From Frigoribacterium sp. VKM Ac-2836 (GTDB lineage Bacteria; Actinomycetota; Actinomycetes; Actinomycetales; Microbacteriaceae): a stretch of DNA of 64,000 nt. Location: positions 496,001 to 560,000 of the forward strand of contig NZ_JABRPK010000001.1 of NCBI RefSeq assembly GCF_013248995.1, read 5' to 3'. The notes beneath the pieces were generated by a model, which did no database searches, had not been told where the DNA came from, and worked only from the letters and a program-made list of their open reading frames with translations. Positions 49,111 to 59,720 of the stretch are shown piece by piece; the stretch's first letter is position 1; every line of letters begins with the position of its first letter. A program made the translations under genes and the position numbers.

Positions 49111-50999
49111 ATGCCTGCAGAGTCCACCCCCACGCCCGGCACCGCGACGCGGACGGCCCGGTCGACTTCCGGCGCGCCCGTCGGAGCGTCCACCGCGCCT
49201 CCCGTACTGACGGGGTCGGGTGCCATCCTCAAGTCGTTGGAGCACCTCGGCGTGACCGACGTCTTCGGCCTGCCCGGTGGCGCCATCATCCCGTTCTACG
49301 ACGAGCTGATGGCCTCGACGGCGATCCGGCACATCCTCGTCCGCCACGAACAGGGCGCCGGTCACGCCGCCGAGGGCTACGCCGCCGCGTCGGGCCGAGT
49401 CGGAGTGGCCATCGCGACGTCCGGCCCCGGTGCGACGAACCTGGTCACGGCCATCGCCGACGCCTACATGGACAGCATGCCGCTGTTGGCCATCACCGGG
49501 CAGGTCTTCTCGACCCTGATGGGCACCGACGCCTTCCAGGAAGCCGACATCGTCGGCATCACGATGCCCATCACGAAGCACTCGTTCCTGGTCACCAAGC
49601 CCGAGGACATCCCGTCCACGCTCGCCGCGGCCTATCAGATCGCCAGCACGGGGCGACCCGGCCCGGTGCTCGTCGACATCACGAAGGACGCCCAGCAGAA
49701 CAGCGCCCCGTTCGTGTGGCCCCCCGTCGTCGACCTCCCGGGTTACCGTCCGGTCACGCGGGCCCACGGTAAGCAGATCACCGCGGCCGCCCAGATGATC
49801 GCGGACGCGAAGCGACCCGTCTTCTACGTCGGCGGCGGCGTCATCCGCGCCGAGGCCTCGGACGAACTGAAGGCCCTCGTCGAGCTCACCGGGGCACCCG
49901 TGGTCACCACGCTGATGGCCCGCGGGGCGTTCCCTGACTCCCATTCGCAGCACCTCGGCATGCCCGGCATGCACGGTACCGTTCCGGCGGTGCTCGGCCT
50001 GCAAGAGAGTGACCTCATCATCGCCCTCGGCGCCCGGTTCGACGACCGCGTCACCGGTAAGGCCGACCTGTTCGCGCCCGACGCGAAGGTCGTCCACGTC
50101 GACATCGATCCTGCCGAGATCTCGAAGATCCGTGTCGCCGACGTGCCGATCGTCGGCGACGCGAAGGTCGTCATCCCCGACCTCACGAGCGCGTTCGCCG
50201 AGGTCACGGGTGGTGTGCGGCCCGACATCGCCGCCTGGTGGGAACACCTCGACGGGCTCCGCGAGCAGTTCCCGCTCGGGTACACCGAGCCCGACGACGG
50301 CCTCCTCTCGCCGCAGGCGATCATCCAGCGCATCGGCCAGCTCTCCGGGCCCGAGGCGATCTACGCGTCGGGCGTCGGGCAGCACCAGATGTGGGCCGCC
50401 CAGTTCATCCAGTACGAGCGTCCTCACGCCTGGCTCAACTCCGGAGGCGCGGGCACGATGGGTTATTCGGTTCCGGCCGCCATGGGGGCCAAGGTCGCCC
50501 AGCCCGACCGCGTGGTCTGGGCCATCGATGGTGACGGCTGCTTCCAGATGACCAACCAGGAGCTGGCGACCTGCGTCATCAACGACATCCCGATCAAGGT
50601 CGCCATCATCAACAACTCGTCGCTCGGCATGGTCCGTCAGTGGCAGACGCTCTTCTACGAGGGCCGACACTCGTTCACCGACCTCAACACCGGTCACGAC
50701 ACGCGCATGGTGCCCGACTTCGTCAAGCTGGCCGACGCCTACGGGGCGCTCGGCATCCGCGTGACCCGCGAGGACGAGATCGACGCCGCCATCGAACTGG
50801 CCCTCGCCACCGATGACCGTCCCGTCGTGATCGACTTCGTCGTCAGCCGTGACGCCATGGTCTGGCCGATGGTGCCGCAGGGCGTCTCGAACTCCGAGAT
50901 CCAGCACGCCCGTGCCCTCGCCCCCGAATGGGATGACGAGGCGCCCGGAACCAGCGCGTCCGACACCACCCGCGACGGTGACATGACCGGAGAGCACGC

Positions 51000-51003
<4 letters not shown>
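49111..51003 (+). CDS. ilvB: Acetolactate synthase, large (catalytic) subunit
   Basis: A 630-residue thiamine-diphosphate enzyme that forms acetolactate or acetohydroxybutyrate. The catalytic glutamate is in [13 protein letters not shown], the FAD-binding middle domain holds [11 protein letters not shown] and [11 protein letters not shown], and the ThDP/magnesium motif is [15 protein letters not shown] with a following INNSSLGMV. The first 40 residues are a poorly conserved Thr/Ala/Pro-rich leader. I used the ATG at 49111; an upstream ATG at 49030 would add 27 residues. The stop overlaps the ilvN start (ATGA). Feedback control is through IlvN. Confidence 0.96.
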
Positions 51004-52602
<1,599 letters not shown>

Positions 52603-52625
52603 CCCGTCGCCGTACCGGAACCACC

Positions 52626-52663
52626 CGAGAGGGCTCCGCACCACCCGGTGCGGGGCCCTCTCG
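52626..52663 (+). terminator. Terminator of the ilv genes
   Basis: CGAGAGGGC and CCGCACC pair with GGTGCGG and GCCCTCTCG around a 4-nt loop, with one unpaired base on each side. It lies 24 nt after the ilvC stop. Confidence 0.8.
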
Positions 52664-52703
52664 CCGTCGGTCGGTCCCGTGACCTCGTGGCATGATCTAA
52701 GGC

Positions 52704-53843
52704 ATGGCTCACAGCAAGAAGGCCGTGCACTTCGGCGCCGGCAACATCGGTCGGGGCTTCGTCGCCCAGTTCCTCCACGCGAGCGGTTACGAGGTCGTCT
52801 TCGCCGACGTCAACGACGACCTGATCGGGGCGCTGCAGTCGCAGCCGTCGTTCGAGGTCCACGAGGTGGGCGAAGACAGCCGCACGACGGTCGTCGACGA
52901 CTATCGCGCGATCAACAGCCGCACCGACGAGGCGACCCTGGTCGCCGAGATCGCGACGGCCGACGTGGTCACGACGGCCGTCGGCGCCCGCATCCTGCCG
53001 TTCGTCGCCCCGGTCATCGCCAAGGGGCTCGCCCAGCGGGCGACCGACCTGGCCCCGCTCGCCGTGATCGCGTGCGAGAACGCCATCAACGCGACCGACT
53101 CGCTGGCCACCGCCGTCCGAGAGCACGACCCGGCCGAGAACGCGGTCTTCGCGAACTGCGCCATCGACCGCATCGTGCCCGAGCAGGCCGGCGGCACGCT
53201 CGACGTGACCATCGAGTCGTTCTTCGAGTGGGTGGTCGAGAGCACGCCGTTCCAAGATCACCGCCCCGAGATCGAGGGCGTCACCTGGGTCTCCGACCTC
53301 GAGCCGTTCATCGAGCGCAAGCTCTTCACGGTGAACACCGCTCACGCCGCAGCGGCCTACCACGGGTTCCGCAAGGGGCTCACGAGCATTCGCGAGGCCC
53401 TCGACGACGACGAGGTCATGGCCGAGGTCCGTGGCGTGCTCGCCGAGACCAAGGGGCTCCTGGTCGCCAAGCACGAGCTCGACGCCGACGCGCAACAGGC
53501 CTACATCGAGAAGAACCTCGTCCGCATCGCCAACCCGCACCTGCCCGACACCACCGAGCGCGTCGGCCGCAACCCGCTGCGCAAGCTCAGCCGCCACGAG
53601 CGGTTCGTCGGCCCCGCGGCCCAGGCGGCCGAGCGCGGGCTGCCCTACGACGCCCTCGTCCGCGCCGTGCGGGCCGCCCTCGACTTCTCGGTGCCCGACG
53701 ACGTCGAGAGCGTCGAGCTGCAGTCGCTGCTGAGCTCGGGCCTCGCGGCCGACGAGCTGACGCGGACGCTGACGGGCGTCCAGGACGACCACCCCCTGTT
53801 CCCCGCGTTGCTCGCGGCGGTCTCGTCCAAGCTCACGGCATGA
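52704..53843 (+). CDS. mtlD: Mannitol-1-phosphate 5-dehydrogenase
   Basis: A 379-residue NAD-dependent dehydrogenase that converts mannitol-1-phosphate and fructose-6-phosphate. The nucleotide-binding motif HFGAGNIGRGFV is at residues 9-20. The C-terminal helical domain contains ERKLFTVNTAHAAAAYHGF, with the catalytic-lysine region of the polyol dehydrogenase family. No mannitol PTS is nearby, so the enzyme may serve mannitol synthesis as well as use. TGATCT (52693-52698) ends 5 nt before the ATG, suggesting a leaderless mRNA. The stop overlaps the next gene (ATGA). Confidence 0.95.
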   Translation: MAHSKKAVHFGAGNIGRGFVAQFLHASGYEVVFADVNDDLIGALQSQPSFEVHEVGEDSRTTVVDDYRAINSRTDEATLVAEIATADVVTTAVGARILPFVAPVIAKGLAQRATDLAPLAVIACENAINATDSLATAVREHDPAENAVFANCAIDRIVPEQAGGTLDVTIESFFEWVVESTPFQDHRPEIEGVTWVSDLEPFIERKLFTVNTAHAAAAYHGFRKGLTSIREALDDDEVMAEVRGVLAETKGLLVAKHELDADAQQAYIEKNLVRIANPHLPDTTERVGRNPLRKLSRHERFVGPAAQAAERGLPYDALVRAVRAALDFSVPDDVESVELQSLLSSGLAADELTRTLTGVQDDHPLFPALLAAVSSKLTA

Positions 53844-54331
53844 CGCCGGCCGAGCCGCAGGCACCCGCCGGCGGCGACGCGGACGACGCGCTGAACTGGG
53901 GTGACGAGGCCGACAGCAGTCACGTCGAAGGCCCCGCACCGGCGATTCGCCAGCGCCGTGCTCGACGGTCCGCCGACGACGAACTCGACCTCGAAGCGGG
54001 CGACCCCGACGACGAGGACGACATCGACGACGGCCCGGCCGTGATGAGTTCGGCCTCGCTGGTCGTGCACGGCGTGCTCGGCGGGGTGTTCCTGCTCTGG
54101 GCGGCGGGCTGGATCGTGGCCGTGGGCGACTTCACGAACCCGTTCACCGACGCGATCTCGTCGCTCATGTGGAACCTCGGCGAGCTCTTCGCCGTGGTGG
54201 CCCCGATCGCGTGGTTCGTGGCCGTCATCGCTCTCGTCCCCGTCGATCGCACCGGTCGACGTCTCGGCTGGATGGCAGCAGGGGCGCTCCTCGTGGCCCC
54301 GTGGCCGCTCGTGATCGGAGGCTCCGCTTGA
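53840..54331 (+). CDS. Small membrane protein with acidic N-terminus, unknown function
   Basis: A 163-residue protein. The first 70 residues are hydrophilic and contain an acidic run (about residues 47-65, LDLEAGDPDDEDDIDDGP). Three hydrophobic segments follow (about residues 73-92, 108-132 and 143-158). Start overlaps the mtlD stop and the end overlaps the following gene (TTGA), so three genes are coupled. Homologues are sometimes misnamed as a DNA polymerase III subunit because of the acidic region; nothing here supports this. The function is unknown. Confidence 0.75.
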   Translation: MTPAEPQAPAGGDADDALNWGDEADSSHVEGPAPAIRQRRARRSADDELDLEAGDPDDEDDIDDGPAVMSSASLVVHGVLGGVFLLWAAGWIVAVGDFTNPFTDAISSLMWNLGELFAVVAPIAWFVAVIALVPVDRTGRRLGWMAAGALLVAPWPLVIGGSA

Positions 54332-54723
54332 GCGACCACGAGCCCGACGCCCTCTCGGTGACGGCCGGCGACGCGAGCGAACCGGGCCGCGCCTCCTTCT
54401 TCTTCTACCTCGCCGTCGCGATCGTCTTCGCCGTCTTCTTCGCCTTCGACCTGTTCGAGGCGATCTCGAACCTCGTGCTCGTGCCGCAGGTGTTCACGCA
54501 GAACAACGACTTCTACCGGGAGAACGGCCTCGACGGTCTCGTGGTCTCGCCGCCGTGGGTGCCGCTGGTGGTCGGGGTCCTCCTGCCGCCCGTGGCCTTC
54601 CTCGCGGCGATCGTCCTCGCTCGTCGTCGCGAGCTCTGGAAGTTCACGCTGGCTCTGGTCGCTGCCCTCGGGCTGGTGGCGGCGGTGTCGTTGTCCCTCA
54701 CGGCGTACGTCACGACCGTCTGA
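54328..54723 (+). CDS. Small three-helix membrane protein, unknown function
   Basis: A 131-residue protein with three predicted membrane segments (about residues 23-50, 76-95 and 103-127). The first contains FFFYLAVAIVFAVFFAFDLFEA. The loop between the first two has a tryptophan/proline turn. I chose the TTG at 54328, which overlaps the preceding stop (TTGA); a GTG at 54358 is a reasonable alternative. It is coupled to the previous membrane protein and followed by serA after 160 nt. The two may form a small membrane complex. Confidence 0.7.
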   Translation: MSDHEPDALSVTAGDASEPGRASFFFYLAVAIVFAVFFAFDLFEAISNLVLVPQVFTQNNDFYRENGLDGLVVSPPWVPLVVGVLLPPVAFLAAIVLARRRELWKFTLALVAALGLVAAVSLSLTAYVTTV

Positions 54724-54730
54724 GCGGAAC

Positions 54731-54743
54731 GAGGAGGCGCGGG
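54731..54743 (+). repeat. Solo copy of the dispersed motif upstream of serA
   Basis: GAGGAGGCGCGGG starts 7 nt after the stop of the small membrane protein, about 140 nt upstream of the serA start. No inverted partner is nearby. A possible serA -10 box TAGAGT lies at 54808-54813. Confidence 0.5.
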
Positions 54744-54883
54744 TCGGGGCGTCGAGGTGGCCCACCGGTGCCCGCGTCATCGGGACGAAACAATCCGTCC
54801 GAGTCGATAGAGTCGTCAGCAGCCGCGCCCACGGCGCGTCGCGGCCCCTCCCCGAACACCTCCTAGAGAAGGACGTCCGTCCC

Positions 54884-56473
54884 GTGGCGAAGCCCGTCGT
54901 GTTGATCGCAGAAGAACTGTCACCCGCAACCGTCGACGCCCTCGGGCCCGACTTCGACGTGCGATCGGTCGACGGTACCGATCGGCCCGCGTTGCTGGCC
55001 GCCCTCGCCGACGCCGACGCGATCCTCGTGCGGTCGGCGACGCAGGTCGACGCCGAGGCCATCGCCGCCGCCCCCTCGCTCAAGGTCGTCGCACGCGCGG
55101 GCGTCGGGCTCGACAACGTCGACATCAAGGCGGCCACCACGGCCGGCGTCATGGTCGTCAACGCGCCCACGTCCAACATCATCTCGGCCGCCGAGCTCAC
55201 GGTCGGCCACATCCTCAGTCTCGCGCGCCACATCCCGGCGGCCCACTCCGCCCTGGCGCAGGGGCAGTGGAAACGCTCGAAGTACACCGGCGTCGAACTC
55301 TTCGAGAAGACGGTCGGCATCGTCGGCCTCGGCCGCATCGGCGCCCTGATCACGGCCCGCCTGCAGGCCTTCGGCGTGAACGTCGTCGCCTACGATCCGT
55401 ACGTCACGCCGGCGCGTGCCCAGCAGCTCGGCGTCACCCTGCTGTCGCTCGACGATCTGCTCGCCACGAGCGACTTCGTCACGATCCACATGCCCAAGAC
55501 CCCCGAGACGACCGGCATGATCGGCCTCGAGCAGATGAAGGCCATGAAGAAGTCCGCCTTCGTCGTGAACGTCGCCCGCGGCGGTCTCATCGACGAGGAC
55601 GCGTTGTACGAGGCCCTGACCACGGGCGAGATCGCCGGCGCCGGTCTCGACGTGTTCGTCAAGGAGCCCCCGGTCGACCAGAAGCTCTTGGGGCTCGAGA
55701 ACGTCGTGGTGACCCCTCACCTCGGGGCCTCGACGCATGAGGCTCAAGAGAAGGCGGGTGTCTCGGTCGCTCGTTCGGTGCGTCTCGCGCTCGGCGGCGA
55801 ACTCGTCCCCGACGCCGTCAACGTGGCCGGCGGCGTCATCGACCCCTATGTGCGGCCCGGCATCCCCTTGGTCGAGAAGATCGGCCAGGTGTTCTCCGGC
55901 CTTGCCGACAGCCCCCTGACGAGCGTGGACGTCGAGGTCCGGGGAGACCTCGTCGAGTACGACGTCAGCGTGCTCAAGCTGGCGGCTCTGAAGGGCATCT
56001 TCACGAACATCGTCAGCGAGTCGGTCAGCTACGTGAACGCACCGCTTCTCGCCGAACAGCGCGGCATCACCGTGCGGCTGCTCACCGACCCGACCAGCGA
56101 CGAGTACCGCAACGTCATCACCCTGCGCGGCTCGTTGAGCGACGGATCGCGGATCTCGGTCTCGGGCACCCTGACCGGCACGAAACAGGTCGAGAAGATC
56201 GTCGAGATCAATGGCTACGACGTCGAGGTCCCCATCGCCGCCCACCACCTCGTCATGGTCTACACCGATCGCCCCGGCATCGTGGCGGTCTACGGGCGCG
56301 AGTTCGGCGACGCCGGCATCAACATCGCAGGCATGCAGATCGCCCGTCGGAGCGCAGGTGGTCAGGCCCTCAGCGTGCTGACCATCGACAGCCCCGCACC
56401 CGACGAACTCGTCGAGAAGGTGCGTGTCGCCATCGACGCCCAGGTGCTGCGCGAGATAGACGTCACGCTGTAG
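54884..56473 (+). CDS. serA: D-3-phosphoglycerate dehydrogenase
   Basis: A 529-residue long-form enzyme for the first step of serine synthesis. The NAD-binding fold contains VGIVGLGRIGALI near residues 144-156 and the catalytic arginine region VVARAGVGLDNVD precedes it. VVNVARGGLIDEDALY and TPHLGASTHEAQ, with the catalytic histidine, follow. The C-terminal part holds the intervening domain (about 320-450) and an ACT domain (about 455-529) for serine feedback. GTG start with AGAGAAGGA upstream. It follows the ilv block, an order common in Microbacteriaceae relatives. Confidence 0.97.
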   Translation: MAKPVVLIAEELSPATVDALGPDFDVRSVDGTDRPALLAALADADAILVRSATQVDAEAIAAAPSLKVVARAGVGLDNVDIKAATTAGVMVVNAPTSNIISAAELTVGHILSLARHIPAAHSALAQGQWKRSKYTGVELFEKTVGIVGLGRIGALITARLQAFGVNVVAYDPYVTPARAQQLGVTLLSLDDLLATSDFVTIHMPKTPETTGMIGLEQMKAMKKSAFVVNVARGGLIDEDALYEALTTGEIAGAGLDVFVKEPPVDQKLLGLENVVVTPHLGASTHEAQEKAGVSVARSVRLALGGELVPDAVNVAGGVIDPYVRPGIPLVEKIGQVFSGLADSPLTSVDVEVRGDLVEYDVSVLKLAALKGIFTNIVSESVSYVNAPLLAEQRGITVRLLTDPTSDEYRNVITLRGSLSDGSRISVSGTLTGTKQVEKIVEINGYDVEVPIAAHHLVMVYTDRPGIVAVYGREFGDAGINIAGMQIARRSAGGQALSVLTIDSPAPDELVEKVRVAIDAQVLREIDVTL

Positions 56474-56486
56474 GCGAGGCACATCG

Positions 56487-56534
56487 CGACGAACCGCCCC
56501 TCACCCGGCCAGACCGGGGAGGGGCGGTTCGTCG
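56487..56534. terminator. Bidirectional terminator between serA and the MBL-fold gene
   Basis: A perfect 16-bp stem, CGACGAACCGCCCCTC at 56487-56502 with its complement at 56519-56534, lies between two convergent genes. The loop itself can form a small GC stem. Confidence 0.85.
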
Positions 56535-56561
56535 TCGGGGGAGCACCCGTCCTTTGTCGGC

Positions 56562-57197
56562 TCAGAGGTCGAGCGACTCGTGTGCCTCGAGCTTGACGGC
56601 GTCACCGCCGACCGACTGCGCGGAGGCCTTCATGCGGTCGAAGTGCATCGCCAGCCCGGGGCCCGAGAGGGTCTGCTCGTGTGTGGGGAAGGCGAGGCGG
56701 GGCGAGACGGCGGCCACGTAGTCGATCACCTCGGCGACCTTCAGCCACGGTGCCCCCACCGGTGCCGCGAGGACGTCGACCGGCACGGGAGGGACCGTGA
56801 ACTGGTCGCCCGGGTAGAAGAGCGAGCCGTCGACCAGGACGCCGACGTTGTCGATGACCGGGATGCTCTCGTGGATGACCGCGTGGCGCGAACCGTAGAA
56901 CGCGAGCGTGAAGGGGCCGACCTCGACGGTGTCGCCCTCGGCCACGACGTGCACGTCGAAGCCTTCGACAGCCGCGGCCACGCCCGCCGGACCGTAGACG
57001 GTCACCCCGGGATTGGTCGCGAGCAGGTGTGACAATTGATCGGGGGTCCAGTGGTCGGCGTGCTCGTGGGTCACGACGACGGCGTCGACGTCGTGCAGGT
57101 CGATCAGGGGGGTCGTGAATGACCCGGGGTCGACGACGAGCTTGCGCCCGTCCTTCTCGAGGATCAGGCAGGCGTGTTCGAGCTTCGTGAGGCGCAT
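56562..57197 (-). CDS. Metallo-beta-lactamase-fold hydrolase
   Basis: A 211-residue protein of the UlaG/YycJ-like MBL branch. The metal-binding motif HEHADH (about residues 43-48) follows VDAVVVTH, and further conserved residues are GSRHAVIHES, YPGDQF and PTHEQ. The protein begins directly with MRLTKLEHACL, typical of cytoplasmic family members. The substrate is unknown. On the minus strand TACAGT (57210-57205) ends 7 nt before the ATG at 57197, supporting that start and a leaderless mRNA; the frame is open further upstream. It is divergent from tRNA-Glu. Confidence 0.9.
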   Translation of the reverse strand: MRLTKLEHACLILEKDGRKLVVDPGSFTTPLIDLHDVDAVVVTHEHADHWTPDQLSHLLATNPGVTVYGPAGVAAAVEGFDVHVVAEGDTVEVGPFTLAFYGSRHAVIHESIPVIDNVGVLVDGSLFYPGDQFTVPPVPVDVLAAPVGAPWLKVAEVIDYVAAVSPRLAFPTHEQTLSGPGLAMHFDRMKASAQSVGGDAVKLEAHESLDL

Positions 57198-57252
57198 GAG
57201 AGCGACTGTACGCGCGTCGCTCGGATCGATCTCGACTCGCGGGCGCCTCGAT

Positions 57253-57282
57253 TTGTGACGGGCTGGCGGGGTGTGGCATACT
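57253..57282 (+). promoter_or_regulatory. Promoter of tRNA-Glu
   Basis: TTGTGA (57253-57258) and CATACT (57277-57282) are spaced 18 nt apart, with the tRNA starting 17 nt downstream of the -10 box. It is a good match to a vegetative promoter. Confidence 0.6.
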
Positions 57283-57299
57283 CGACGAGTTGCAAATAC

Positions 57300-57375
57300 G
57301 GCCCCATCGTATAGCGGCCTAGTACGTCGCCCTCTCACGGCGGTAACACGGGTTCGAATCCCGTTGGGGTCACCA
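57300..57375 (+). tRNA. tRNA-Glu (anticodon CTC)
   Basis: A 76-nt cloverleaf. The acceptor stem GGCCCCA pairs with TGGGGTC (one G-U pair), the anticodon stem TCGCC/GGCGG closes the loop CTCTCAC with anticodon CTC, and the T arm is ACGGG-TTCGAAT-CCCGT. The discriminator base is A and the CCA end is encoded, unlike in the tRNA-Lys gene. Confidence 0.95.
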
Positions 57376-57386
57376 GTAGCGACGAG

Positions 57387-57418
57387 AAACCGCCAGGCTC
57401 AGGCCCGGCGGTTTTTTC
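57387..57418 (+). terminator. Classic terminator of tRNA-Glu with T-tract
   Basis: AAACCGCC (57387-57394) pairs with GGCGGTTT (57407-57414), and a run of six T residues follows. It is the only intrinsic terminator with a proper T-tract that I see in the window. Confidence 0.85.
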
Positions 57419-57434
57419 GTGTTCGTCCAGACGA

Positions 57435-57470
57435 CACGAGACCGCCAGGCGTGGGCCGGGCGGTCTCGTG
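57435..57470 (-). terminator. Terminator of the second sugar importer operon
   Basis: CACGAGACCGCC (57435-57446) and its exact complement (57459-57470) form a 12-bp stem, 14 nt beyond the stop codon of the last minus-strand permease gene. Confidence 0.75.
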
Positions 57471-57484
57471 CCGTGCGTGGTGGG

Positions 57485-58468
57485 TCACCCCTTCGTGGCA
57501 CCCGCCAACAGGCCGCGGACGAAGAACCGCTGCAGGGCGAAGAACACGATCAGCGGCACGATGATCGAGATGAACGCCCCTGCCGTCAGCAGCTCCCACG
57601 ACTGTCCGTACGACCCCGACAGGTCTTGCAGGGCCTTCGTGATCGGAAGTCCCTGCCCGGACGTGAACACGGTGGCCACGAGCAGGTCGTTCCAGACCCA
57701 CAAGAACTGGAAGATGCCGAACGAGGCGATCGCCGGCATGGACAGCGGCAGCACGATGCGGAAGAAGACCTGCCCGTGGCCGGCGCCGTCCATGCGGGCG
57801 GCCTCGATCACCTCGGCCGGGATCTCCGAGATGAAGTTGTGCAGCATGAAGATCGCCAGAGGGAGGGCGAAGATCGTGTGCGCGATCCAGACCTTGGCGT
57901 ACGAACCGTCGAGCCCGTTCACCCCGAGTCCCGGCAGGATGTACAGGCCTCCGATGCGCAGACCGTCCGAGAACAGACGCAGCAACGGCACGAGGGCCAT
58001 CTGGATCGGAACGATCTGTAGGGCGAAGACGAGCACGAACAGCGTGTTGCGACCCTTGAACTCGATCCAGGCGAAGGCGTAGGCCGCGAGGCTCGCGATG
58101 GTGATGGGGATCAGTGCCGCCGGCAACGTGATCACCAGCGAGTTCAGGAAGGCCTTGCCGAGGGTGAGACTGTCGCCCGAGTTCAGCGCGTTGACGTAGT
58201 TGTCGAACGTGAACCCCGGGTTGGCGAAGACGGTCCACCAGCCCGTGGTCTTGATGTCGTTCGCGGGGCGGAAGGACGAGATGAACAGGCCGGCCGTCGG
58301 CAGCGTCCAGACGACGGCGATGATCAGGGCGGCGATCGTCGCACCGCGACTGGTCGTGCCGCGCTTCAGCTTGCCGCTCGAGCCCTCGATCCGGGCGACA
58401 CCGCGTTTCAGCTGCCTCTCGGTCCTCGAGCCGACGGCGACCCCGATGGGGGTAGGGGTGGCGCTCAT
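57485..58468 (-). CDS. Sugar ABC transporter permease (MalG/AglG type)
   Basis: A 327-residue permease with six predicted helices after a basic N-terminus of about 45 residues. The EAA loop is VIEAARMDGAGHGQVFFRIVLPL (about residues 222-244). The segment FRPANDIKTTGWW is typical of the AglG-like group. Its ATG overlaps the stop of the preceding permease gene (ATGA). It is the last gene of a binding protein-permease-permease operon under a LacI-type regulator; alpha-glucosides are the most likely substrate, by similarity of all three proteins to AglEFG. No ATPase gene is present. Confidence 0.9.
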   Translation of the reverse strand: MSATPTPIGVAVGSRTERQLKRGVARIEGSSGKLKRGTTSRGATIAALIIAVVWTLPTAGLFISSFRPANDIKTTGWWTVFANPGFTFDNYVNALNSGDSLTLGKAFLNSLVITLPAALIPITIASLAAYAFAWIEFKGRNTLFVLVFALQIVPIQMALVPLLRLFSDGLRIGGLYILPGLGVNGLDGSYAKVWIAHTIFALPLAIFMLHNFISEIPAEVIEAARMDGAGHGQVFFRIVLPLSMPAIASFGIFQFLWVWNDLLVATVFTSGQGLPITKALQDLSGSYGQSWELLTAGAFISIIVPLIVFFALQRFFVRGLLAGATKG

Positions 58469-59604
58469 CGGATCTCCCTCTGTTTCTGGATCTGGCGGGC
58501 GTTGTAGATGACGATCGGCAGGACGAGCACGAACAGGATGACCGCGAGAGCCGAGCTGTAGCCGGTGCGGCTGCCGAGCTGGAACTGCCGGACCATCTCG
58601 AACGCGAGGATCGTCGTGTCGTTGCGTCCGCCGGTCATGGCCGAGACGATGTCGTAGACCTTGAGGGAGGCGATGGAGATGGTTGTCAGCACGACGATGA
58701 TCGTGGTGCGGATGCCGGGGACCGTGATGTGCCGGAACGCCTGGAACCCGTTGGTGCCGTCGAGTGAGGCGGCTTCGAGCTGTTCTGCCGGAACCCCCTT
58801 GATGGCCGCCGAGAGGACGGTCATGGCGAACCCGGCCTGGGTCCAGATCAGCACGATCACGAGCAGCAGGGTGTTCCACGGTTCGAGCCCCAGCCAGTCG
58901 ACCGGCTGCCCGCCGAAGGCGACGAGGATGCCGTTGAGCAGGCCGATCTGCTCGCCCTGCCGGATGTCGTAGAAGAACTTGAAGATGATCGAGGCGCCGA
59001 CGAACGAGATGGCCATCGGCATGAAGACGAGCAGCTTGAGGAACTTCTCCCCGCGACTCTTGTCGATGAACACGGCATAGGCGAGACCGATCGCCGTGGC
59101 GGTGATCGGTGCCAGCAGGACCCAGACGAGGGTGTTGCCGAAGGCGGTGAGACCGTCGGGGCTCGTGAACACCCAGACGAAGTTGTCGAGCCCGGCGAAG
59201 CCCGACCCGTCGTTCTTCATGAAGGCTTGACCGGCCGTCGTGATCGTCGGGTAGATCAGGCCGATGATCAAGAAGAACACGGCGGGGGTCATGAAGGCGA
59301 TCAGCTGGAGCGAGTACCCGGCGCCACGCTTCGACCGATAGTCGAGCAGGAACAGCCCGCCACCGAGGACGGCCGCGACGGCGGCGACCCAGATGACCGA
59401 GTTGTACAGGCCGAACGCCATGAGCACGGCGACGGGGACGACGACGCAGACGGCCAGCCGGATGATCGTGTACTGGAGACCTCGACGAGGGGCGAACTCG
59501 ACGAAGACGAGCACCACGGCCACGAGGGCGGTGAAGGCGATGAGGATCAGGGGGATCTGCGCCAGGGGCGGTATTCCCGCCAACCACTGGAAGAAGCTGG
59601 ACAT
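58465..59604 (-). CDS. Sugar ABC transporter permease with extra N-terminal helices (MalF/AglF type)
   Basis: A 379-residue permease. The first 100 residues contain three additional hydrophobic segments (about 14-34, 45-63 and 69-86) before the six-helix core that starts with LQLIAFMTPAVFFLIIGLIYP. The EAA loop is LEAASLDGTNGFQAFRHITVPG (about residues 279-300). Such N-terminal extensions are seen in MalF and in AglF-like proteins. The gene begins 116 nt after the binding protein and a hairpin lies between them. It overlaps the next permease by four bases. Confidence 0.9.
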   Translation of the reverse strand: MSSFFQWLAGIPPLAQIPLILIAFTALVAVVLVFVEFAPRRGLQYTIIRLAVCVVVPVAVLMAFGLYNSVIWVAAVAAVLGGGLFLLDYRSKRGAGYSLQLIAFMTPAVFFLIIGLIYPTITTAGQAFMKNDGSGFAGLDNFVWVFTSPDGLTAFGNTLVWVLLAPITATAIGLAYAVFIDKSRGEKFLKLLVFMPMAISFVGASIIFKFFYDIRQGEQIGLLNGILVAFGGQPVDWLGLEPWNTLLLVIVLIWTQAGFAMTVLSAAIKGVPAEQLEAASLDGTNGFQAFRHITVPGIRTTIIVVLTTISIASLKVYDIVSAMTGGRNDTTILAFEMVRQFQLGSRTGYSSALAVILFVLVLPIVIYNARQIQKQREIR

Positions 59605-59677
59605 CTCTGTCCTTTCACGTTCGAGTCCGAACTGGACGCGGCCTGCCGCCGCCCGAGGTGGCGGGCGGGCGCGGGGT

Positions 59678-59706
59678 CAGGGGCCACCGGCGTGCGGTGG
59701 CCCCTG
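59678..59706 (-). terminator. Hairpin between the sugar-binding gene and the permeases
   Basis: CAGGGGCCACCG (59678-59689) and CGGTGGCCCCTG (59695-59706) form a perfect 12-bp stem with a 5-nt loop, 14 nt after the stop codon of the binding-protein gene. Hairpins here often act as partial terminators or protect the upstream mRNA, so that the binding protein is made in excess over the permeases. Confidence 0.7.
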
Positions 59707-59720
59707 CGGCGGCGCGTGTG

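Noticed and set aside
53840-54331. Annotation of the small membrane protein as a DNA polymerase III gamma/tau subunit
   Set aside because: Only its acidic, low-complexity region resembles such proteins. There is no AAA+ domain and three membrane helices are present.
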